Made by a program: the position numbers and the translations under genes | Notes under the pieces: generated by a model | What the model was told of the DNA's origin: nothing | What the model saw: the letters and a program-made list of their open reading frames with translations, nothing else | Database searches by the model: none | Assembly (NCBI GenBank): GCA_913049815.1 | Contig: CAJWYI010000003.1 | Span: 1-47,892 of the forward strand | Length of the DNA: 47,892 nt | From: an uncultured Gammaproteobacteria bacterium | GTDB lineage: Bacteria > Pseudomonadota > Gammaproteobacteria > Pseudomonadales > Azotimanducaceae | Direction of reading: 5' to 3' | Shown: positions 36,294 through 44,530 of the stretch, piece after piece | Layout of the letters: the number at the start of each line of letters is the position of its first letter | How positions within the stretch are numbered: the stretch's first letter is position 1

Positions 36294-36821
36294 ATGGGAC
36301 CGTTGCCTCAGGAAATCCAGCATCGACTGCATCACCTCGGTATTGAGGAGAGACACCTCATCGGATACCAACTGCCGTTTCAACCAGAACAGTCTGTCAT
36401 TGTTGCAGGACAAGACATATACGAACGACCACTTCGTATGAGCGCCGACACCTACAGCTCGTGGCTTGAGCTCGAAGCGGCTGCTGCAGAGTCAAACATC
36501 ACAATCCAGGTCGTTAGTGCCTTTCGTTCGTTCAACTATCAATGCCAGATCATCCAGCGCAAGCGAGAGGCTGGTGAAAGCGTCGACGACATTCTGCGCG
36601 TTTCCGCCATACCTGGCTTCAGTGAACACCATAGCGGTCGTGCCTTGGATTTGACGACACCAGGACATCCACCATTGGAAGAGATTTTCGAGGAAAGTCG
36701 TGCATTCGCATGGTTAACACAACACGCACAGGCGTTTGGTTTCGCCATGACTTACCCCAGAGGAAATCGTTACCAAGTCGCCTACGAACCATGGCACTGG
36801 TGTTGGCATCCAGCGACTTAA
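36294..36821 (+). CDS. VanY/LdcB-type D,D- or L,D-carboxypeptidase (LAS family), probably cytoplasmic
   Basis: A 175-residue zinc peptidase of the LAS group, which removes the terminal D-Ala from peptidoglycan stem peptides. Catalytic motifs are intact: SEHHSGRALDLTT (SxHxxGxAxD, with His and Asp zinc ligands) and EPWHWCW near the C-terminus (the third ligand is in xxWH). An AFRSFNYQCQII segment is typical. No signal peptide is evident from ATG 36294, or from an in-frame TTG at 36267 that would overlap the SPOR gene. A cytoplasmic muropeptide carboxypeptidase, like LdcA functionally, is therefore possible. That would fit the recycling genes in the window. D,D versus L,D specificity cannot be read. 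Confidence 0.85.
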   Translation: MGPLPQEIQHRLHHLGIEERHLIGYQLPFQPEQSVIVAGQDIYERPLRMSADTYSSWLELEAAAAESNITIQVVSAFRSFNYQCQIIQRKREAGESVDDILRVSAIPGFSEHHSGRALDLTTPGHPPLEEIFEESRAFAWLTQHAQAFGFAMTYPRGNRYQVAYEPWHWCWHPAT

Positions 36822-37209
36822 GTCTTTTCATCCAGTTCGAAAGGATACTCGGTCTTACAGCGAGCCCTTCCCAATCTTTCTGGACTCTAACGCAGCATAA
36901 CTAACCTCGAAAACTATAACTAAAGCGATAATGGGACCCCCAAGAACCCGTTGCCGCTATATTGAGCGCTGGTATCCAGAGGGCTATATCTGGTGCAACC
37001 ATCAGATCGCCAATACTTGGAGCTTAGGCATTGCAAAGCGAATGCCGGCAATCGTTGGGTGTTCTGGACCTGGTTGTAACCCGACTCAGTAGTTACTGAT
37101 TATCCCAAACTGATCACACGTGTTGAGGAGGTCCTACCTTGATCGTCAGTTGGTGGGAGTCCAAGCCACATCCTCGCTGACCGATGCCCCAACCCCGATC
37201 AAGTAGCCG
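36822..37209. other. Spacer between the VanY-like gene and the converging PhyH gene
   Basis: About 390 bases with no supported gene. A 53-codon frame at 36931-37092 (starting MGPPRTRCRYIERWYPEG) has no ribosome-binding site and no known relatives, so I do not call it. No T-tailed hairpin was found for either flanking transcript. Confidence 0.5.
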
Positions 37210-38019
37210 CTAGTCTCGGTATGCATCGTGGATTCTCCGAAGATCATCACCGACAGGACGGCTGTTCCTCTTCCAATCCCCTGAATGACCCTGACAGGGG
37301 ATCGCGTCATTCAGAACCCGTTCGGCACCTGCTTTCACAGTCGCCGATGAAGGGATGTACCGAAGTGTCAGTCCGCAACGCCGTCGATCGGTCGTGTTAG
37401 GTTCAGAGCCATGAATCAACGTGCTGGTATGTAATGAGATTTCACCGGCTCGCAGCAGGTTATCGACTGGTTCACCCATTCGCTCAGCGTCTGGAATTTC
37501 CTGCTGTAATGCAACTGCACCCTTGGCTGGCTGCCACTCCACTTTACCGAGTCGATGACTGCCCGGGATGAATCGCATGGGCCCCATGTCTTCAGATACA
37601 TCATCAATCGCAAGCCACACGGTCACAGTGTCTGTGGGGCGTACCGGCCAGTAGGTCGCATCCTGGTGCCACGGAACTCGACGCTCATCTCCAGGCAATT
37701 TGCAAAAGTAATGTGTCGTCCAGCACACGAAGTCCGGACCGAGCAGATCCTCCACATAATCGAGAATCCTAGGGTGCATCGCGAGGTCCCAGATACCCTG
37801 ACACCGGTTGTGGTAGCCCATGATGGCATAAGCATTTCGCCCATCGTTCATGTTCTGCATCGATTCAAGGAGATCTGTGAAATAACGACGGGAAGCGAAG
37901 GCTTCGTCTGCGTCGAGGGCAGGTAACGGCGTGAGAAAACCATCCCGATTAAAGTCATTGATCTGTGCCGCACTAAGGGTACGTGCGTTGGTTGCATCTG
38001 ATTCCGTAAAACCAATCAT
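37210..38019 (-). CDS. Phytanoyl-CoA dioxygenase-like Fe(II)/2-oxoglutarate oxygenase
   Basis: A 269-residue PhyH-family oxygenase with a complete metal site: WHQDATYW supplies the H-x-D pair (about residues 118-120). The distal His is in TSTLIHGSEPN, and the RRRCGLTLRY strand carries the probable 2-oxoglutarate-binding Arg. DMGPMRFIPGSHRLG is a typical core strand. The N-terminal LSAAQINDFNRDGFL is common to ectoine-hydroxylase-like and other small-molecule PhyH proteins. The substrate is unknown. It sits alone, 67 bases downstream of the histidine-phosphatase gene on the same strand. It could therefore be the last gene of the mevalonate-kdsB transcript or independent. Confidence 0.85.
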   Translation of the reverse strand: MIGFTESDATNARTLSAAQINDFNRDGFLTPLPALDADEAFASRRYFTDLLESMQNMNDGRNAYAIMGYHNRCQGIWDLAMHPRILDYVEDLLGPDFVCWTTHYFCKLPGDERRVPWHQDATYWPVRPTDTVTVWLAIDDVSEDMGPMRFIPGSHRLGKVEWQPAKGAVALQQEIPDAERMGEPVDNLLRAGEISLHTSTLIHGSEPNTTDRRRCGLTLRYIPSSATVKAGAERVLNDAIPCQGHSGDWKRNSRPVGDDLRRIHDAYRD

Positions 38020-38086
38020 GACTTATTAAACTAAATGAGATCCTCGAAGCATCTTACCGTAGCTACGAAACAACATCACCAGGGTA

Positions 38087-38707
38087 TCAGGGTCTGACGT
38101 TCCAATCGTCGACGACCCAATTGCCTTCGTTATGATTGTGTCGCAGTATCCCAACCGCACCGGTCGACAATTTTAGTTCAAAACGAGTGAGGAATCCCCC
38201 AAAGTCGCCGGTCAGATGCGGGGCAAAACGCGCAATCCCATTACTGGTCACCACCAGCACCACCCGCTGCTCCAAGGAAATCAACTCGTCAGCAAATCGC
38301 TGCCAGTTTGAGATCACATCCATGGGGTTTACCTTCCATCCAAGAGGTACTTCCGCTCGTTCATTCCAGGCATCGATCGCCGCCTGCCCTATCCGTGCTA
38401 CGACTTCACCTTCTGGACGGTTTTCATCGGGACCGTAGTCGATCTCATCAAACGTAGAACGAGGCTCGCACTCAAGAGATAGGTTGCAGCGCGTCAACGC
38501 GATCGTGGCCATCGTCTGAGAGCGTTGAAGTGTGGAAGTGAATACTCGATCTGGCTGCCAGTCGTTCTCCAAGAGGTAGTCACCAAGTCGTTCTGCCTGG
38601 CGTTTCCCACTATCGACCAGAGGCAGATCTGTCCGTGCACCGACTCTGGTGGGTGTGTCATTGGGACCGAACGTATTCCCATGTCGGGCGACGATTAACG
38701 TTGTCAC
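38087..38707 (-). CDS. Histidine-phosphatase-superfamily protein with an altered second catalytic motif
   Basis: A 206-residue phosphoglycerate-mutase-like protein. The N-terminal LIVARHGNTFG contains the phosphorylated His (H9), and VFTSTLQRSQTMA holds the conserved Arg. FDEIDYGPDENRPEGE is the usual acid region. However, the segment that normally reads SHGG (second catalytic His) reads VVTSNGIAR at 152-160, with no histidine. Activity may be lost or changed. The GTG start at 38707 gives a four-base GTGA overlap with kdsB; an ATG at 38719 would lengthen the overlap to 16 bases. It is the last tightly linked gene of the mevalonate-kdsB operon. Its substrate is unknown. Confidence 0.75.
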   Translation of the reverse strand: MTTLIVARHGNTFGPNDTPTRVGARTDLPLVDSGKRQAERLGDYLLENDWQPDRVFTSTLQRSQTMATIALTRCNLSLECEPRSTFDEIDYGPDENRPEGEVVARIGQAAIDAWNERAEVPLGWKVNPMDVISNWQRFADELISLEQRVVLVVTSNGIARFAPHLTGDFGGFLTRFELKLSTGAVGILRHNHNEGNWVVDDWNVRP

Positions 38708-39525
38708 GCCAACAACCATTCAGCACGCTGTACGTCATCAGAACTATCAACACCCGACATCGCGGGTCGACCACGATAGTCCACTTCCACACAACGAATC
38801 CGGTATCCATTTTCAAGAAGACGCAACTGCTCCAACCCTTCGTGTTGCTCGTAACGTCCTGGGGGCAAAGCAACAAACGCGTTAAGCGCATCCCGTGTAA
38901 AGCCATACAAACCGACATGGCGAAGAACCGGCGATAACGCATCATCACCGTTATGCGATCTCAGACTCGCCTCGTCCCGCATGGCAGGTAGAATCTGCTT
39001 GCTGAACCAGAGCGCATCTCCGTTATCAGACAATAAAACTGTTGTTCCGGAAAATGGTGTCGTTTGCTTTTGCTCCCGCATCAGATCCAATTCGTGCCAG
39101 CGCAGTCTGACGACCGGTGTAGCCACATCAGCACCACTTGCGATCAGACCAAGCACCAGATCGGCCACAAAGTCTGGGGGTGTCAGCGGCGCATCTCCCT
39201 GTAGATTGACCACATAGTCGAACGCGTCTGACATCAATCGATGTGCTTCACGCGCTCGATCAGTCCCTGTTGGACAGTCTTTACCGGTCATTACGCTGTC
39301 GACCGGTAGCGTTGCACAGTGTTCATGGATGCGGTCATCATCGGTAGCCACGACGACACCGACCTGATGATTCTCTTGCGCGGACATCACCGCATCCGCA
39401 GCATGACACGCAATATCAACCACTCTCGACAGCATCGTTTGCCCAGCAATCTCAACTAGAGGTTTACCCGGCAGACGTGTCGAACCCCATCGAGCAGGAA
39501 TCACAATCAAGGTGTCTGTTGTCAT
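38704..39525 (-). CDS. kdsB: 3-deoxy-manno-octulosonate cytidylyltransferase KdsB
   Basis: KdsB activates KDO as CMP-KDO for lipopolysaccharide core synthesis. The 273-residue protein begins TDTLIVIPARWGSTRLPGKPL, the family's CTP-binding signature. Later motifs include VVVATDDDRIHEH, VVNLQGDAPLTPPDF, HVGLYGFTRDAL and YEQHEGLEQLRLLENGYRI. The start at ATG 39525 is preceded by a perfect AGGAGG. It lies 41 bases after idi on the same strand, so it appears attached to the mevalonate operon rather than to its usual lpxK/ycaR neighbours. It is coupled to the histidine-phosphatase gene downstream. Confidence 0.93.
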   Translation of the reverse strand: MTTDTLIVIPARWGSTRLPGKPLVEIAGQTMLSRVVDIACHAADAVMSAQENHQVGVVVATDDDRIHEHCATLPVDSVMTGKDCPTGTDRAREAHRLMSDAFDYVVNLQGDAPLTPPDFVADLVLGLIASGADVATPVVRLRWHELDLMREQKQTTPFSGTTVLLSDNGDALWFSKQILPAMRDEASLRSHNGDDALSPVLRHVGLYGFTRDALNAFVALPPGRYEQHEGLEQLRLLENGYRIRCVEVDYRGRPAMSGVDSSDDVQRAEWLLA

Positions 39526-39566
39526 CACCCCTCCTTCACGCCGCCATCAACAAACCAACAATGGTC

Positions 39567-40127
39567 TCAGGGGAGCCGACGGGAAAATTCCTGCACAAGG
39601 CGGCTCCATTCCATCCTAAGCCACGGCGTATAGTCGTCGGGCCTCGCTATCAACGCCTGGCTTAGCCCTTCGCTAGAGATCCATTGCACCTCAGATATTT
39701 CGTTGGAATTCGGTACCACCGAGCCCACATCCACACGTCCGAGCCATACAGAACAAAGCTCATGTTCTGACCCCACATTGTCAAACTGTGCGTGATAAGT
39801 GAACTTGTACGCAAACTCGACAGCAGTGCTCACCCCCAGTTCCTGCGCCATTCGACGATGAACCGCCTCTGATAGTTCCTCACCGACACGAGGATGAGAA
39901 CAGCAGGCATTGGACCAAAAGCCAGGCCAGAGCAGCTTTTCCTGGCTACGCCGCTGCAGCAACACATCACCATCATCAGAAAACAGAAACACCGAGAAGG
40001 CTCGATGCAACACACCATTACCTTCATGGCACGCCAGTTTGCTACGAGATCCTATCACTCGATCTCGCTCATCGACGAGAATCAGCGGTTCCTCGTCAGA
40101 CGAAACGATCGGCATCGCGTCGGTCAC
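39567..40127 (-). CDS. idi: Isopentenyl-diphosphate delta-isomerase, type I
   Basis: Idi interconverts isopentenyl and dimethylallyl diphosphate, which is essential when isoprenoids come from mevalonate because that route yields only IPP. The 186-residue Nudix-fold protein has the catalytic Cys in NACCSHPR (73-80). The metal and catalytic Glu residues are in SEHELCSVW (120-128), and FLFSDDGDVLLQRRS is the usual N-terminal strand. It starts with GTG at 40127, overlapping the stop of the HMGR-mevalonate kinase gene by four bases. Type I is metal-dependent and flavin-free, unlike type II found in many mevalonate-using bacteria. Confidence 0.95.
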   Translation of the reverse strand: MTDAMPIVSSDEEPLILVDERDRVIGSRSKLACHEGNGVLHRAFSVFLFSDDGDVLLQRRSQEKLLWPGFWSNACCSHPRVGEELSEAVHRRMAQELGVSTAVEFAYKFTYHAQFDNVGSEHELCSVWLGRVDVGSVVPNSNEISEVQWISSEGLSQALIARPDDYTPWLRMEWSRLVQEFSRRLP

Positions 40128-42385
40128 ACAGTCACCTGAAGTGCCTGGTAACCAGCACGCGTCAGGGCACCCGCAACGTTGGCACTGCCCTCGTCATCGT
40201 CACAGAGACAAGCCACAGAACCTCCCCCACCCGCACCTGTCAGCTTCGCGCCCAAAGAACCAGCATCTCTCGCAAGCTGGACCATTCGATCCAATTCGGG
40301 ACTGGAGACAGAAATCGCGTTCAGTAGACCATGGTTGACCGTCATCATGTCTCCCAAGGTGCGGTAATCCCCATCAGTTATCGCCGCAAGACCTGTGTTG
40401 GCGACCATTTCGAAGTTGTCGAACAGTTGCTCATACAAATTATGATTGCGGCGCCACCGCTCGCGCACGCCTGCGACCATGTCTACGGTGAGGCTGGGCT
40501 CCCCTGAAATGCCAATGACGAGCCTCATCGGTGTCTCGAAATGAATAGGGTCAACCGTTGGATGTTCTCCCGACCGATACAACAGAGGGCGCCCAAAAGT
40601 AGCGATGGTGTTATCGATGCCAGAGGGCGTCCCGTGAGCTGCCTTCTCGCAACGGAATGCCATGGCATTTACCTCAGTATCGCTGAGCCCCAAACGGAAA
40701 TGTTGGTCAACCCCACGGATCACAGCGACCGCGATGGCCGCCGATCCACCTAGACCCATGGCCGCGGGAATGTTCGGCTGTACATGTACCAGAAATCGCT
40801 CGCCACCGACCCCCAACTCGTCAAACACCCCAGAGATGGCAGACCACCAGATCGAATTGGCGTGTTCCAACTGTCCATCAATATCCCAAGCAGGCACGTG
40901 AATCTCAGGTGGCGAATCAGAATCCATGACTTCGGCAATCACAGCATCCGGGATGGGTACCGCGATCGCAGGCCGTCCGTAGACGACGGCGTGCTCTCCT
41001 AACAGAATGACTTTCCCAAACGAGCGGACAACCGTCTTGCCGGACGAGTTTGACTCCTCATTCAAGTGTTTCCGCGTCTGTCCGTCCAAAAATACCGGAT
41101 CTTCTTCAAGCTCTGCCAAAATTGCATGAGCCGTCTCAATCTTGATGTCGTCTTTCTCTATCAGTCGGGATACCACTTTCTCAAAACGCGACTGCGGCAC
41201 GCCTGCAGACAAAGCAACACTTCGTGCATGCAACGACATATGGCCTTTTTGAATACCAACGGTGGACAACGCTCGTATTGCGGAGAAATTCTGTGCCAGA
41301 CCGGCACTTGCCATAACCTCTGCAAGTTCCCTGGCATTAGGCGTACCGAGCATCCGATGGGCGATATTGGCGGATGGGTTCGCACGTAGCGAACCACCTT
41401 GCGTACCCACCTTCAACGGTATCTCGATCTCCCCGTGCAGGTCACCACTTTGCGTCACCTGCCAGTGTGTCAAGGCGGTATATCGACCTCCTCGGCTTGC
41501 ATAGGCGTGGGCAGCAGCCTCAATGGCGCGCCAGTCATTACCCGTCGCAATAGCAACAGGGTCAATCCCATTCATGATCCCTTTGTTGTGTGTTGCCGCT
41601 CGATAGGGATCGATGTTGGCGAATTGTGAAGCCAGAACGATGCCATCGCGGACTTCCTCGCCAGTATAACCCTTCCCTGATAACTGATCTGTAGCGACGG
41701 TCACAGAGGCCCGGACGACCGCTCGATCTGTCAGATTCGACAGGATGCGAAGGAAGACACGTCCACCGGTCAGCGCTTCGATATCAGGTGCAATTTCTTC
41801 GCACATGGTGTTGATCATGTTGGCACCCATCGCATCACAGGTATCAACCAACAAATGGACGACCAGCATTTGAGGATTATCGGATGTGCGCGGGAAGCGT
41901 CGCACTTCGATGTCCTGTGCGCCGCCGCCTCGAGCGATCATGTTCGGATGTAACGCGTTAAGCTTTGACAGTAAATCCGCCTTGTGCGCCAAAACCTGTC
42001 GTTCACCAGCTTCCATATCTGATGGATTAACCACCTGGACCTGCCCAATCAGCAGAGACTCATCGGCCCTGGCAGTCATACCACCCCCAGTAGAAAACGT
42101 CTTGGCAGCAGACGACAGCGCGGCGACAATTGAAGGTTCTTCCACCACAAGAGGGATCAGATAATCGCGTTTATTGATCACAAAGTTAAGACCAACACCC
42201 AATGGCAACCCCATGACGCCAACAACGTTCTCAATCATCTTGTCGGCTAGTTCCGGCACCAGCAAATGGTCACCAGAGAGCAATTCCTGAACATCATCGT
42301 CATGAAGCCATTCATGTTGCCGGATGGCCGCCAGGCGATCTTCTACAGACAGCTTGTAGAACCCCGGGAATCTCGCCCTGCTCAT
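40124..42385 (-). CDS. Fusion of class II HMG-CoA reductase and mevalonate kinase
   Basis: One uninterrupted 753-residue frame carrying two consecutive enzymes of the mevalonate pathway. Residues 1 to about 440 are a class II (Pseudomonas mevalonii-type) HMG-CoA reductase. All four catalytic residues are visible: E83 in VEEPSIVAA, K268 in HNKGIMNG, D284 in GNDWRA and H382 in QKGHMSLHAR. DAMGAN (184-189) is the nucleotide-binding motif. A short linker (about 440-452) leads to a GHMP kinase, residues 453-753. It has GKVILLGEHAVVYGRPAIA, PAAMGLGGSAA (540-550), HGTPSGIDN with the probable catalytic D591, and KLTGAGGGGSVACL. The product would take HMG-CoA to 5-phosphomevalonate. ATGA/GTGA overlaps link it to both neighbours. 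Class II reductases often favour NADH; the cofactor here is not shown. Confidence 0.93.
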   Translation of the reverse strand: MSRARFPGFYKLSVEDRLAAIRQHEWLHDDDVQELLSGDHLLVPELADKMIENVVGVMGLPLGVGLNFVINKRDYLIPLVVEEPSIVAALSSAAKTFSTGGGMTARADESLLIGQVQVVNPSDMEAGERQVLAHKADLLSKLNALHPNMIARGGGAQDIEVRRFPRTSDNPQMLVVHLLVDTCDAMGANMINTMCEEIAPDIEALTGGRVFLRILSNLTDRAVVRASVTVATDQLSGKGYTGEEVRDGIVLASQFANIDPYRAATHNKGIMNGIDPVAIATGNDWRAIEAAAHAYASRGGRYTALTHWQVTQSGDLHGEIEIPLKVGTQGGSLRANPSANIAHRMLGTPNARELAEVMASAGLAQNFSAIRALSTVGIQKGHMSLHARSVALSAGVPQSRFEKVVSRLIEKDDIKIETAHAILAELEEDPVFLDGQTRKHLNEESNSSGKTVVRSFGKVILLGEHAVVYGRPAIAVPIPDAVIAEVMDSDSPPEIHVPAWDIDGQLEHANSIWWSAISGVFDELGVGGERFLVHVQPNIPAAMGLGGSAAIAVAVIRGVDQHFRLGLSDTEVNAMAFRCEKAAHGTPSGIDNTIATFGRPLLYRSGEHPTVDPIHFETPMRLVIGISGEPSLTVDMVAGVRERWRRNHNLYEQLFDNFEMVANTGLAAITDGDYRTLGDMMTVNHGLLNAISVSSPELDRMVQLARDAGSLGAKLTGAGGGGSVACLCDDDEGSANVAGALTRAGYQALQVTV

Positions 42386-43338
42386 TCTGACTCCTGTATG
42401 AACCTATCTGCGGACACGAGGTCGGTACGGTACCCCGCGTTTTCCAGTTTTTCGTTCAATGCCCTGAGTTCACCCACTTCCCGTACCACCACCATGCCAA
42501 AGTCACCTCCGCCCGCACCTGAGGGCTTATAGATTCCACCTGACCGCATAACGAAGTCGCGTAATTCTACGTGAATGTCGGTATAGAATCCTGTTCGACT
42601 TCCGTCACTAAGCGCTTTGAGACATATGTCCATCTCTGCAAGTCCGCCAATGAACTCATCAGCGCGGAGACCTCGTCGGCTCATTGACGTCGCTACTCTG
42701 CCAAGTGGATGCATCAACTCGTCGTAGAGTGTTGGCTCACGTTCCTTGAACCGTAGCATCCGATCCAGGTAGCTGACGGTTCCTGCTCCCCGACCGGTCC
42801 AAACAAATCCAAACACAAGACCATGCGGTAGACTCGAAACTTCAGGTTCAGCAACAGTCCGATACCGTATCAGGTCATCCATCAACGCCACCGCGATATC
42901 GGCACCACTCCCAAGACCACCCTGGAATCGGTGGTGGCATGCCACGGCAAGCCGCACATATTCTGAATCGGCCCACCCTGTCGGCTTCGGAAACAGCGTT
43001 TTGAGCAGCGCGGCGGTCAACGCAGCGCTACCACCAACACCCAGCTTTTTCGGCTCACCATCGATTGATTGGAAAAAAGCGCGTGTATCCAGACACAACC
43101 CATCTTCGGGCACAGAAACCGGCAGGCCTCGGCGGTGGAGCTCGTCATAGACAGCCTTCGCAAGCGGGATTTCCTGCATCGGCAAAGCCACTTCCACATC
43201 TGATCGTATGATCCACCGATCACTACATGCCGAAGACACGATGGCACGCTGGGGCACGGGCATCACTAGCGCTGGGGCGCCTTCTAAAACGGCATATTCG
43301 CCGGTCAGGAACAACTTTCCAGGTGCAGACGTGTTCAT
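42382..43338 (-). CDS. Phosphomevalonate kinase (GHMP family)
   Basis: It would phosphorylate 5-phosphomevalonate to the diphosphate. From ATG 43338 it has 318 residues and begins MNTSAPGKLFLTGEYAVLEG, the PMK-type motif 1. KKLGVGGSAALTAALL is motif 2 (ATP phosphate loop). FQGGLGSGADIAVALM and IYKPSGAGGGDFGMVVV (near 271) are characteristic of bacterial phosphomevalonate kinases rather than mevalonate kinase. A longer in-frame start (43395) would add 19 residues and overlap mvaD, and is rejected. It ends in a four-base overlap with the reductase-kinase fusion gene and begins 19 bases after mvaD. Confidence 0.9.
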   Translation of the reverse strand: MNTSAPGKLFLTGEYAVLEGAPALVMPVPQRAIVSSACSDRWIIRSDVEVALPMQEIPLAKAVYDELHRRGLPVSVPEDGLCLDTRAFFQSIDGEPKKLGVGGSAALTAALLKTLFPKPTGWADSEYVRLAVACHHRFQGGLGSGADIAVALMDDLIRYRTVAEPEVSSLPHGLVFGFVWTGRGAGTVSYLDRMLRFKEREPTLYDELMHPLGRVATSMSRRGLRADEFIGGLAEMDICLKALSDGSRTGFYTDIHVELRDFVMRSGGIYKPSGAGGGDFGMVVVREVGELRALNEKLENAGYRTDLVSADRFIQESE

Positions 43339-43357
43339 CCGTTGGACAAAGAGAGAT

Positions 43358-44335
43358 TCAACGTGAATATGACCAGTGTACCCGTGGCTCACCACCTATA
43401 CCGGACTCGATGACGTTTCGTACACCCGGTAACTGCGCAAGTTCTCTGTTGCAGACAGCAACATCATCCTGATGGCAAATGACTTTGACCTGCGGACCTG
43501 CATCAATGGTATAGAAAACCCGTCTCCCTGCCTCACGCCAGCCTTCCACCGCGTTCACGACAGCCATCGTGCCAGGGTTCCAATAAATGATCGGCGGTCT
43601 CGCAGCCATGATGGCCGCATGCATCTTCATACAGCTCCGAATGCTCACCGTCGCAAGACCGTCAAAGTCGGCTTCTGCAATTGATCGATGTGCTTCGATC
43701 ATATCGGCAGGATGTTGTTGGACCCATTCGGCATAGTACGGCGATGTGTCCGCGGTCCGTTGCATCGCCTGCGTCGAGCCCACCGACTTTGCTGCAGTAT
43801 CTGTGACGGCAATTAGAACCGTTAGTGGCCAATGCGTCATATCAACGTCAATCGGAACCGCTGCGCCGTCACCGTCTGCTGAGATCGCCACAAAGCCACC
43901 ATACACCGACCTTGCGGCAGAGCCGGATCCAAGTCGGGCTAGGCGTGAAACATCTGCCGGTTCCAGGCCAATGCCGCATAGACGATTGATTCCAATCGCG
44001 AGCGCTGCGAACCCCGATGCTGAAGATGCCAAACCGGCGCCAGTAGGAAAGCTATTGGTCGAGATCACATGTACCGGTCCTATGCCGACATACATCGTCC
44101 GGACCCGGTCGATAAAGGATTGAATTCGATCAACGCCAGTCCCGACAGACTCTCCATTCAGCCAAATCTCATCATTAGGTCCGGCTCCCTGTTTCATAAT
44201 GGTCGTCGTTTTCAAAGCGTCCAGGCTGATTGAGACCGAACCCGTGGCAGGAAGGTTGGCGGCTTCATCTGCCTTCCCCCAATACTTGACCAGCGCGACA
44301 TTGGCATTCGCTTCAATATGCAATGCATCAATCAT
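43358..44335 (-). CDS. mvaD: Diphosphomevalonate decarboxylase MvaD
   Basis: MvaD performs the ATP-dependent decarboxylation of diphosphomevalonate to isopentenyl diphosphate. The 325-residue protein begins MIDALHIEANANVALVKYWGK, with the KYWGK catalytic lysine motif at 17-21. The ATP loop is in SFPTGAGLASSASGFAALA, and the catalytic Asp is D278 in YTIDAGPQVKV. I use ATG 44335 because GAGGTG lies seven bases upstream; the frame opens earlier (44455) but that extension has no family similarity. It is the first gene of the mevalonate operon, diverging from ispA across 195 bases. Confidence 0.94.
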   Translation of the reverse strand: MIDALHIEANANVALVKYWGKADEAANLPATGSVSISLDALKTTTIMKQGAGPNDEIWLNGESVGTGVDRIQSFIDRVRTMYVGIGPVHVISTNSFPTGAGLASSASGFAALAIGINRLCGIGLEPADVSRLARLGSGSAARSVYGGFVAISADGDGAAVPIDVDMTHWPLTVLIAVTDTAAKSVGSTQAMQRTADTSPYYAEWVQQHPADMIEAHRSIAEADFDGLATVSIRSCMKMHAAIMAARPPIIYWNPGTMAVVNAVEGWREAGRRVFYTIDAGPQVKVICHQDDVAVCNRELAQLPGVRNVIESGIGGEPRVHWSYSR

Positions 44336-44424
44336 GAGGGAGCACCTCGCACATCCGCTTGGATTCTTGACTTTGAACGGCAGACATTGGGGGCCAGAGT
44401 CCCGCGTAAGAACAGTACGCTCAT

Positions 44425-44496
44425 TGTACGGGAGCAACCTCGCATTCGAAATCAAAGCACAGCGATGTCTTCAGTTGGCTGTGGCGGTCCCGTACA
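44425..44496. promoter_or_regulatory. Paired inverted nonamers between mvaD and ispA
   Basis: TGTACGGGA at 44425-44433 is matched by its reverse complement TCCCGTACA at 44488-44496, 63 bases apart (about six helical turns). Both lie in the 195-base divergent spacer that must carry the promoters of mvaD and ispA. A TACAAT-like -10 box on the minus strand overlaps the left copy. This could be an operator pair for coordinated control; no regulator gene is adjacent. Confidence 0.4.
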
Positions 44497-44530
44497 CTCG
44501 TATTCTTTTTGACACTGATCGAGGATAGTC

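Noticed and set aside
36931-37092. 53-codon frame in the spacer after the VanY-like gene
   Set aside because: No ribosome-binding site, odd composition (Cys/Trp-rich) and no recognised family.
40124-42385. Reductase-kinase fusion as an assembly artefact
   Set aside because: The frame is continuous, the linker is plausible and the gene is coupled by overlaps on both sides, so a joining error is unlikely from the sequence alone.
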